From NCBI GenBank assembly GCA_011322445.1, contig DRMV01000022.1, positions 1 through 44,652 on the forward strand: a DNA stretch of 44,652 bases. Reading direction: 5' to 3'. Positions within the stretch are counted from its first letter, which is position 1; every line of letters starts with the position of its first letter. This stretch comes from Chloroflexota bacterium. GTDB taxonomy: Bacteria > Chloroflexota > Anaerolineae > Anaerolineales > DRMV01. This document shows positions 20,611 through 32,600 of this stretch, one piece after another. Both the position numbers and the translations under genes were made by a program. The notes under the pieces were generated by a model. That model was not told the DNA's origin. It made no database searches and was given only the letters and a program-made list of their open reading frames with translations.

Positions 20611-23600
20611 TGAGATTCTCTCGACGATCTTGGCTTGCCAGGTTTGGCATCATGGGGCTTGTAATGATGGCCCTCTTGGCTCGGCCGCAAACGGCACTTG
20701 CGGCGACGAGCGGGAGGGTTGCTGCGTTTAATACGGGGGGATACAGCCACCAGGCTTTTGAAGCGGGAACAGCAACCTCTACCCCGAGTGCGACGCCTGC
20801 CCCGAGCAATGCCGAAGGGCCTGCGCCGACGGCGACGGTCATGGCGACCTCGGGGGCAGATGAGGCGGCGCCCCCGGCGGATACGCCAACGTCAACGCCA
20901 ACGACCATGCCGACAGCGGGCGTGACGCCGACGACCACCCCAGCGGTGACGGCCACGGCGACCTCGCCTGTCACTGCAGCGCCCACGGTCACGGCGACGC
21001 CTGCACCCACCGGAACGGTCACGGCGACAGGGCCGCCACCACCCGCCACGGCAACAGTCACGGCAGCACCGGCAACCACGGCCACGCCGGTCGCCACGAG
21101 CGAGGCCCGGCCAACAGAGGGGGACGCGGGCGCCGCAGGAACGGGGGGACAGGATCCTTACTTTACGGCCACAGACGCAAGCGGGAATTCCACCACTTAT
21201 GCCTATGAAACCGATTGCAGCACTGCCCCGACGGGGAGCACCTGTACCACAACGACCACCCCAGTGCAGGCTGCAGTTGATGGGGCTAAAACGCAAAAAG
21301 CCAACGGTGATACGATTCAAAATGACACCATCAACATCGAGGCCGGCGAGTTCACTGAGACTTCGCTGACCTTGCAAGACATTGATTTCCCGTTGACTTT
21401 GGAGGGGGCGAGCGGCGGTACCACCACGCTGGACGCCGACATTTCGGTGCAGAACGTCAGCGCGACGTTGACCTTCCTCAACCTGGTGCTCAAGGGGACG
21501 ATCTCGGTACAGAACAGCACCGACGTGCAGTTTCAAAATGCCACGGTGAGCAATGCCCTTACGGTGCAGAATGCCTCGGTGACGCTGGACAATGTCAGCG
21601 GCAATGCGACCACGAATACCGTGACCGTGGTTTCCGATGGGAAGGACGCAGCCACGAATGTATCCAACACGCTGACCGTGCAAAACACGAGCGACAACGT
21701 GACGGTAGCGGTGCAGAACAGCGACGGCAACGATGCGCACACCGTGGTCGCCAACGGCGCCACGGTGACGGTCAACGGCTCGTCGGGCGACGACCACGTC
21801 ACGGTGCAACTCCAGGGCGGCAACACGACGACCAACGCGGTGGCGGTGAACGGCGGCGACGGCGATGATGCGCTCACGGTGGAACAGCAGGGCGATGCTA
21901 CGAGCACGGTGAACTACAACGGGGGAAGCCAGACCACCGGCGACAGCCTGACGGTGACGGGGAGGAACACCGACGCAGCGACCTACACCCCCGCCGCCAA
22001 CACCTCGGGTGTCGGCACGGTCACAGCAGCCAACGCCACGGTGAACTTTGCCAACCTGGAACCGGTCACGGTGCACGATGTCGCCAGCCTGACGGTGAAC
22101 GGCAGCGCCGGTGTGGACGCCTTCGCTGTGGATAGTCCGGCGGCGGGCGAGAACCGCATCCACGGCACGGTGAACGGCGGCACGCCTTTCGAAGCCGTGA
22201 CTTTCTATAATGTGTCGACGGTGACGGTGGCGCTGGGCGCGGGCAACGATAGCCTGACGCTGGAAAGCGACCTGGGAGCCGCGAATCTGACCAGTTTCCA
22301 GGTGCAGGGCGGGGCGGGCACGGATACGCTCACGGCGTATGACAGGGTGAACGATTGGCAGATTACGGGAGCCGATACGGGGACGCTGAACAGCGTGCTT
22401 TCCTTTACAGGGGTGGAAAACCTCGTGGGCGGCAGCGACGCCGACACCTTCACCATCGGGAGCAGCGGCAGCCTGAGCGGCGCGCTGGACGGCGGCGGCG
22501 GGTCGGACACGCTCGTGGGGCCGAACCTGGATGCAGCCTGGGGGGTGACCGCGGTGAACGCGGGCACGCTTTCCGTGGGCGGGGCGCAGGTCGCCGCATT
22601 CCAGGATGTGGAAACCCTGACGGGCGGCGGCGGCAACGATGATTTCACCATCGGGAGCGGCGGCAGCCTGAGCGGCGCGGTGAATGGCGGCAATGGCACC
22701 GATACGCTGGATTTTGGCAATTACAGCGCCGCCGTGGCGATGGTGCTTCTGGCCCTGGGAACTGGCGGCTTCCGCGGCACGGTGACGGCGTTGGGGGGCG
22801 GCTTCGACGGCATCGACGGCGTGATTGGCAGCGCCCAGGTGGACCACCTCACCGGCCCTGACGGCGGTTTGACGTGGCAGATCACCGGGGCGGATGGAGG
22901 CATGGCGGGGAGTTTCGCTTTCGAAGCCATCGAAGATTTGAGCGGTGGCAGCGGCGCGGATACCTTCGTGATGGGCGCGGGCGGCAGCCTGAGCGGCTCG
23001 CTGGACGGCGGCAACGGCACCGATACCCTGGATTACAGCGCCTACAATACCACCGTGGTGGTGAATTTGATGCAAGGCACGGCCACGAATGTTCAGCAAG
23101 GGATTTCTTCCATCGAAAATGTCACAGGGGGCAACGGGAATGACGAGATTACCGGCAACGACAGCGCAAATGATCTGGAAGGAGGGGGAGGCGACGACAC
23201 GTACTTCCTCGCCGAGGGTTGGGGAACGGATACGATTGTAGATAGCGGCGGCAGCGATACAGTGGACTGGCTGGCGGTCACCGTGAACACCACCCTGCGC
23301 TTCACTGCCAGCACGACCGCAACGCTTTCCGACGGCGCGGGGGATTCTGCCGGTATTCAGGGCGTGGAAACCTTCCAGGCAGGCAGCGGGAACGATACCT
23401 TCCAGGTTGATGGCGGCGTGACGGCAACGGCCACCATCTACAGCAACGGCGGGGATGACACCATCGTTTTGGGCGATGGAGGGAAAATCAGCGGGGCAGT
23501 GGACGGCGGCGATGGATCGGACACGCTGAATTACAGCGCTTACACGACGACGGTCTGGGTGAATTTGACGACGAGACAGGCCGTGAACGTGGCCGGCGGG

Positions 23601-26600
23601 GCGCAGAATGGGGTGTCGAACTTCGAAAATGCCATCGGCGGCAGCAATGATGATACGCTGGAGGGCGACGGCAGCGACAATATGCTCCAGGGCAATGGTG
23701 GCAACGATACCATTTACGGCTACGGCGGGAACGACACCCTCAGCGGTGATGTGGGGAACGACGTGGTTTACGGCGGCGACGGCGACGATACCCTCGACGG
23801 CGGCTCGGGGAACGATAAACTTTACGGCGAGGCCGGCAATGACACCCTCAGCGGTGGCCCGGGGAACGACGCGATTTACGGCGGCGATGGCACGGATACC
23901 TTTTCCGAAACCCAGGATGCCGTCGGGTTCAGCGTGGATTTGTCGGATATTCAACAGGATACCACGACGGGGGATTACTATGTAGAAGCCACCCAGAACG
24001 GCGTCGGCGGCATTGGCACGGACCGACTGTATGCCGATAGCGTCGGTAATTATTGCGAGATCGAGAACGTCACCGGCGGCAGTGGGAACGACACGCTCAC
24101 CGGCGACGACCGGAACAATGTCCTCAAGGGCGGCCCCGGAAGCGATACCCTCGACGGCAAGAGCGGGGACGACACCTATGTCTTTGGCCCCAATTGGGGA
24201 GCGCATGACTATGTAAAGGAAGCGGACAACGGCGGGGAGGATACGTGGGATTTCAGCGCTGTGCCGGGCACGGTTGGCCTGCGGGTGGTGGTGGACAACA
24301 AGCCGGGGCAGGAAAAGGTGTTTGCTTACACCACCACCGGTCTCGACTTCGTCGAGTTCGTGAACGCCAGCGGCACCTCGGGGAACGACATTGAACACTT
24401 CGTGGGCACCTCGGGCGATGACCTGTTTTACTATCGTGCCATGCGCAGCCCCGACGTTTTCTTCGATGGGGGGGACGGCCACGACGTCCTTTACCTGGAT
24501 GCGGGCAGTGCTGCCATTGATTACACCCTTGCCAGCGGCCTCAACAGCGGGCAAACGAAGGTCTCTATGCAAGGGGTACCAGTACCACCCTCTGTCTCTT
24601 TCCAGCATGTCGAGAAAGCGGAACTGTATGATGGCATCTTGCCCTTGCGCAATGGGGAAGCCAGTGCGCTGCGCGACCTGTTCGTGGCTTGGTACACATG
24701 GGGCGGGCGCCTGCAGGCCACAGGCTATCTGGATGTCACCCTCCCGCTGGTGGGCAGTACAGCCTATGGTGCAGAGGACGAGCGCCGCACCCTGGGAAAC
24801 ATCCTCGACCTGCAAACGCTGTGGCAAACGTATCTTGCCGACGTCGTGTTCCCGGCGGGCGACCTGCCCTCCAACACCCTTGAGGTGCAAACTCGCCTGG
24901 AGAGCATTACCGGCAACGGCAGCGACCTCAGCATTGCGGTGACGCTGGCTTCCCTGCCTGCGGCGTTCCCCTTCGACCCTGCCGATTTCTCAGCACCCAC
25001 GTGGGTCGAAATCACCTGCGATGCGGCTTCGTGCGACGACAGCCTGCACTTCGACGCCGATTACAAGGCCACGCGTGCCTACACCACCTTCTACCCCTCT
25101 GCCGCCGATGGCCTGAAAGAGTGGAACTTCGCTTTCATCGACCCGACCACGGGGGACAACCTGCAAGTGCGCCTCCAGAACGAGGCTGTGCTGGATATGC
25201 CCATGACCTTCGGCGACTGGCATCGTTCGGACGGGAACAACCGGGAAGCCTTCCTTACCCTCGACGGCGGGGAGATGGCGGCTTCTTTGGGCGATGGTTC
25301 GGGAAAGGATCTGGTGCGCGAAGACGACCCCAGTGATAACGTGCTGCCTGCCCTCTTTGGCTTTGCCCCAATCGAAGTCTCGGGCGGCCAGACCACTTTC
25401 CAGGCTGCATTGACCCTGGCCCCGCCCGACCTCGATGGCAACGGTTACTTCACCACGGCCGAAATCGGGCAGTGGGATCAAAACGGAAGCCACGCCACCA
25501 CGCAGACCATCCAAAGCGAGACCTTTAGAGCCGACCTGCCCGTGGCCTTGCGCGGCAGCGACACCACATGGTTGACGGTGCCTGCGGGCGCGAAAGTGAC
25601 GCTGCAAAACGACCATGTTTTCACCCAGCCCACCTACACCCTGACCACTTTTGAGAACTTCGGCGATCTCTTCTACTTCCATCGCGCCAACGCGATGGCC
25701 GTGCTGGGCATGTGGCGCAAACTGACGGCGTGGTTGGTGCAGTTTTCAGGGTCGCCGTTCCTGAATATTCCCATTCCCTTTGTGGGGGGCGTGACCATTA
25801 TCGACGCTAACGGGCATGAGCACCATCTGGCCCCGCCGGTGCTGGGGCAGTTGATCAACTACGGGGCGGTGTTCAAGAGTAAATTGCTCGATGCGCTTTA
25901 CAACCAGCCCTGCGACCCCAACGACGCCAGTTGTCAGGAAGCCGTTTCCCTTTGGTGGCAGGATTTGAAAGACTACCCGAACTGTGGAGCGGGCGGCAGT
26001 GCGGATTGTGGCACGCCGACTTTCGCCGATGCTGTGGAACTGGCTGACAAACTCAAAGGGGCGGTGGGCGATACGCACCTCACCTGGGAATATGATTCGG
26101 CGAGCAAGGAACTCCGCTACACCATCACGAACTGGCAGGTCGCCTTTGCCCTCTCGGTGGACCCGGCGATTTACGCTTCTTACGACCTGGGAAGCGCCGG
26201 CGACCTGCTGGAGGACCTGACCGCCCAGGGCAGCGCGACGGTGACGGGGACGCTGACCTTCAACTTTACCTTTGGCATCAACCTGGGGCAGGTGTCCGAT
26301 CGGGCCGTGCTGGGGCCGGACATCCCCACCGTGCCTTCGCTGTACGGCGAGCCGCTCTTCATTCAGCGGGTGATGGACGCCGCCAACGATACCACCAAAC
26401 TGGATGGCGTGCCGATTACCGGGCAAATCGACGGCACCCTGGATGCCAACGGCGACCCCACTCATGACCACCGGGCGGTGTTCTCCATGACGGTGGATAC
26501 CTCGAATGGGCCGCTTACGAGAAACATTACCCTCGATACCAGCGGGAATGCCGACCCGCAGGCCGCTCAAGATCAGGGATACCCGATTTTGGACGACCCT

Positions 26601-29600
26601 CAAAATCATCCCACCGGGCTGGACGTGCTGATCGGTGAATTGAATGCTGCGTTTCAGGCCGCTGGGCTGGGCAGTTATGTCACCGCGCGGCGGGCGGACG
26701 GGAAGATGCCAAACCGCATTGAGATTTTGCCCGGTGGTGCAAACGCCGAGGCCGTCACCGGCCTCACGCTGACGTGGAGCAACGATGAAAGTCGCTGCAA
26801 TGACGCCGCCGAGAGCAGCCTTTCCCAGTTGGGCTTTACCCCTTCCTGGGATGGCAGCGCCTGCGTGGTTCGCGCGAGTCACGTGCCTTTGCCTTCGCCT
26901 CTGGCCGACCAGGGTTATGTGCTGGGCAGCGACGCCCGGTTCGTCGTGCGGGTGGTGCAGCCGGGCGGCGGCGGATGGCAAACCAACGATTACACCGTGA
27001 CCCTGCCGGCCACAGCCACGGCAGACAACAGCACCATTGACGACCTGATTGCCGACATGCAGGCCGCCCTGGCAAATGCGGGGCTTGGCGGGACGCTGAC
27101 GGCGGCCAACATTTTCGACCTCAACCAGACGCCCGACCCCGTCTATCTCACCGATGCCAGCACGCTGGATAGCGACGGCAACCCCGAAATCGTCGATGAC
27201 CCCAACACCGGCAACCCCATCGTGCTTTACACGCCGCCTTCCAAAGGGGAATGGGTGGTGCTTCCGGCGGCCAACGGCAGCAATGTCGAGATGCTGCGCT
27301 TCCTGCAGGTGAACGACGAGGCGTACCATTCCCTTGCCTACGGCGTGAATGCCCCCACCTCGCCGCTGGCTACCTTCTTCGTGCGCAACATGACGCTGGA
27401 TGGCGCGGTGTCGGCCACGCTGAAGCAAAATACCTCCCTGACCACCGATGCCCACCTGGGCTTCGTTCACCTGCCGGGCACCAACGGGCAGATGAACACG
27501 AATCTGGTGGTTTCTTTCGATATTTACAAAGGCGACGGTACCCAGGTGGGCGATCACGACCTGACGATGGACGACCTGGCGGCGTATGGAAGCCAGTGCG
27601 TCGACCCCACCAACCCGCCTCCCGACCCCTACAAGAACCCCGACCCCGTGAACAACGCGACCGACCCCTGCATGGGTAAGGTGGTGCATCCCGACCCTAC
27701 CGTGCAGACGGCGAGCCTTTCCTTTACCATCCCGCAAGATAGCGCCTTTGGCGTGCCGAATGATATTGATGTCCTCCTGACCTTCCCTAACGATAGCGCC
27801 AATGCCGACGACGGCTGGTACTGGTGCGCCTTGAGTATGAGTTTCCTGGGGCCGTGTGTGCCGCGCAACCCCGACCCCACGGTGGCCGACGACCCGCCTT
27901 CCAACGCCGTGGCCGTGTATTTCAACGGCACCCTGGCGCAGAACAGTCACCTGCTGGACGCGGCTGCCGAGTTGCGCCATCTCACCTTCGACCAGGTGGT
28001 GACTTCGTTGGACCAGGTGACGGCCTACCTGCGCGATCTGGAAGCCCAGAAGGCTGCCTACCGCAACGATCTGCCCATTCTTTCTAAGAGCCTGGCCGAG
28101 TTCTTTGACTATGCTGACGCCTTCCAGCACCTGGTGGACCAGGTCGCTGCCTATGGCGGGCGCTACGCGCAGGATATTCAACCCGCGCTGGCCTCGGCGG
28201 GGGCGACGAATGTGGACGTCCGCCTGGACAGCGCCAGCCACCTCCTGAACATTGCCCTCCAGCATCAGGAAACCGTCAGCGGCACGTATTCGTTTGCCTT
28301 CCATGTGGCGGAGTTGTGTGCCAACCCCACTCAGGCCCAGCAGCAGGCTTGCGATAATCTGAAGGGCATTAACACTTTCGTGAGCGCGCCTTCCAACACC
28401 GCGGGGGCAGTGCAGGCCGTGGGCACGGCGACGCTGAACCTGGGGCTGGGCATCGATCTCAACCGCGTCGACCAGAACGCGCAGGATGTCGCCGATGGGA
28501 AGGCGAAAACTTACGGGGACGACGAGGTGGCTTTCCTGTACGACGATACGGCCAGCGCGGCCAACCCCGACCTGCGCACCCGTCTGGCGTTGAACCTCCA
28601 TGCGTCGGTAGGGGGCGGCGTCAACGGCAGCGGCGCGGACCTGGCGCTCGTGGCCGGGCCGTTGAACCTGCTGGTGGTTGGCGGCGTCGCCGATTTGGGC
28701 GACGGCAGCGGCGGCGGTATGCAGGCCGTTTTCCGGCTGACACACGGCCATCAGGCGGACACGGCCCACCCCTATTACTATTTCAGCGATGACATTGTCG
28801 GCGGCACGCAGCCCGCGGTCACGGGCGCGGCTTCCCTGCAATTTCCCCTTTACTACCCCTCGGAAGAGCAGGGCGACTTCCAGGGTATTTTGGACGTCGA
28901 TTTCGGGGCCATTGCCTCCTGGCTGGCAAACTCCTTTGCCAATGTCACCATCACCACGCCCAACCTGGGCATGAACGGCGGGGTCATTGCCCAAAATATT
29001 ACCATCATCGGGATGCTCAACGACGTCGATTTGCTGGTGAATGGCCTGGACAGGCTGCTTTACCGCGTGCAAGAGGCGCTGAACGCACGCTTCTTCGGGC
29101 TGCAACTGCCGGTGATTGGCAACGCCCTCGCGAACAATCCGGCCGCCCAGTTCATCGCCAACCTGCGGCCTGTGCTGCTCCAGAAAATTGCCAACGCCTT
29201 GCGGACTTCCGATGGCTCGTCGCCGGCGAAGGTTTTGCAGCATGCCCTTTTCCTGGCCTTCATGAGCATGGGCGTGTTGAATGATTTGGATGGGGATAGT
29301 GACGTCACCCAAGACGATGTGGTGGTGGATACGGACGACCCCGATGCCAGTAAACTTTGCGGCTATCAGGCGACGTATTGCCAGTATTACCTCAAATTGG
29401 GGCAAAGTACGTCTTTCTCGATACAAAACGGCTTCAGTACGGGGATGCCCGCGCTGGGGCTGGATGTTCAGGCGGGCGTTCAGGTGGATTTAAGTTGGAC
29501 GTTCTACCTCTCCTTCGGCGTGTCGGAAGAGACCGGCTTTTATCTGGATACGAACAATGACGATTGGAGCAATGTCAACAACATCGCCAATCCGCCGCCT

Positions 29601-32600
29601 AACAATCGCGAACTGGAAGCCACGATTGACATCCACCTCACCGATGGTTCGCACATCAAGGGTAGTTTCCTTTTCCTCACCGCCGAGGCTACGGATGGCA
29701 CGCTGCCTTCCATTGACACAGGGGGTAATGAAGTGCCCGCCGATGGAAAGCCCGACGACCTGGACTTTAGCGCTACGGCTTCCTGGACCGACGGCCACAC
29801 CACGACGTACGATATGCAGTTGGACTCAGGGGAAGTCCAGGACAACCACACTTTGCAAGACCTGGTCGACGATTTGAATACGCTGTTTGCGGACCAGCGC
29901 GCGCCGATGATTATCATGGTGTGGGTGCCGACGGGGGAGACGGAGAACCGCCTGTTGCTGGCCGTGCCAGATAACCGCGTGCAGCAAGTCGACCTCACGG
30001 GAAGCGGATGGGGAAGCATAGGGTTCGACGAGAACTCCATTGAGCGAGAATCCACCGGCCTCAGCGTTACACTGTACGTGGATTTGAAAGACCCCCATGC
30101 CGGCACGCCGGAAGCCGACGGCAAGTTGAGTTTCTCTGAACTGCTGGATCCCTCTGTCGGTCTGGCCGACATTGTCCACATCGGCATCCAACTCCAGGCC
30201 GGGATTCACCTTTACCTGCATCTTTCCATTGCTGGTAGTGACGCTTTCCCCTCATATGGCGTCGATTTCAACGTCTCGTGGAATTACAACAAGAGCCTGG
30301 TCGGCGGCCCCGGCCCGGATGACGACCCTGACCTCTACGCGAATGGCGTGACGATCTCCTTCGATAACGCCCGGCTGTATTTCGGCACTTTCCTCACCCA
30401 TTACGTCCTCCCCGTGATGGACAAGATCAAGGAAACCTTGCAGCCCTTTGCCTGGCTCATTGACCGGCAGACCGGTTTCCTCTACCGACGTGAGCCGATC
30501 ATGAGTTTTCTCACCGGGCGGAACATGACCTTCCTGGACGAGATTTCGCTTTACTGGAGGAGTCAGGGGGCGCAGATCAAACTGTTCGTCAACGCGGCTT
30601 CTTTCCTCTACGAACTGGCCTCGAATGTCCATGCTGTGGTGGATGCTGGTGGCGTTGACCAGAACGCCTATTTGTACCTTGGCAGTATGCACAACCTGTC
30701 GATTCACAGCAGTGGTTCGCTGGATCAATACCGCCGGGTGAATTATGGGCAGTCCCTGGAAGACGCTATGCGGAACGGCAACCTGCCGACGCCCTCGGCG
30801 AACTGGTCGAAGTGGTCGAGCATTTCGGGAGCCCGGCTGGCTGCCAGGAACGCTTCCCAGGTGGCGAAAGACAAAGTCAAGACTGTCGCCAGCAACATGC
30901 AGGTCAAGGTGGGCAAGCCGAAAACCTCGCAGCAATGGGGAATGCGCTCCCAGTTCCAACTGGAATTCCCCATCATTACCCAACCGCTCAATGTGTTCTA
31001 TCTGTTGCTGGGGCAGAACGTCGACCTCGTGACCATCAAACTGCCGACCTTCTACTTTGAAGGTTCCTTGAGCGTGAACATTGTTTTCTACACCCCGCCC
31101 ACGATCAAGGCGACGGTGACGGCGACGGCGAGCATTGAAATCAACCTGGCGTTTGGCTACGACACCAAGGGGCTGCAGGAATACGCGGTTTCCAAAGACC
31201 CCGCCGACCTGTGGGATGGCTTCTATGTGGATGTGCGGGATGACAACGGCGATGAGCAGCCCATCGTCACCTTCACCGCCGATTTGTCGGTGGCGCTGGC
31301 GCTGAACATTGTCGTGGCGGAAGTCGGTGGCGGCGGCGGCATTCGCGCCACGGTGCGCCTGTATCTCGACGACCCCAACGGCGACGGCAAGGTGCGCGGC
31401 CAGGAAATCGCTCGTAACGCCCAGTGTGGCTCGTCCTGTGTGCTGGACGCCGAAGGCGACGTGCATGTCTATTTCTTTGCCTACATTGACGTCCTGGGCC
31501 ACCGGGTGCACACCTGGCACATCGCCGATATCGAAGTTTATAAATCACCGCGCTTCACCTGCGACCGGCCGCCGCTGCTGGGTACCACGCTCAAAGTGCC
31601 GGATGGTTACGGGAAGCAGATCCTCGAATTGAATATGGGGCCGATGGCCGGCATGCGCATGTTCAAGACCCTGGACGACGTCGATGAGGCCTTCACGATC
31701 CACGTCGGCAGTCCGGGGGCTAAGGGCGGCGTAGACGTGACCTTGAGCGCGGTCATTGGCGGGGTGTCGTACCCCAAGGACTTTGGCGGGACATACCACA
31801 ACATTGTGGAGATCCGCGCCTACGGCGGTGCTGGGAACGACCAGGTGCTGCTGACCGGGACGTTGAGCAATCTGGTCGGCCAGGGTGTGGTGATGAAACT
31901 CTGGGGTGGCCCGGGGAACGACACCCTCCAGATTGGGGGCACCTCGGATTCCGAAGCCCACGGCGATGGTGATGACGATACGCTCACCGTGATGACCGGC
32001 AGCGGCGGCGCCCTCTACGGGGGTGCGGGCGACGATACCCTCACCGGCGGCGGCGGGAACGACGCCCTCTACGGCGGCGGCGGGAACGATACCCTCACCG
32101 GTAACGGCGGCAACGACACCCTCGAGGGCGGCAGCGGCGATGATACCTTGATCGGCGGTGCAGGCAATGACACTTACGTCTTTACCGATAACGCCGGCAA
32201 CGACACCGTCACGGAAAACCCCGGCGAGGGCACCGACGATTTGCTGGACTTTTCCCAGAGTTACAGTCCGCTGACCGTCACTTTCCAGAGTTCCGGCATC
32301 ACTGTCGGCGGCGCAGGCACCCACGTCACCGCTGACCTTTCCATCGAGCGGTGGTACGGTTCCCATAGCCAGGATACCGTCGATGTCTATGCTGCTTCGG
32401 CGGATTACAACAGCAACGGCGATTACAATCTCTTACTGGACGGCTACGAAGGGTCGGACCTGTACAACCTCTACCTGGGCGGACCCGGCATGAATGGCAA
32501 GAAGGTTCGCATTCAGGATACCGGCAGCGCCTGGTTCACCGATACCCTGAACGTTTACGCTACCAACAACGACGACATGGTGAGCGTAACGAATGCCCAG

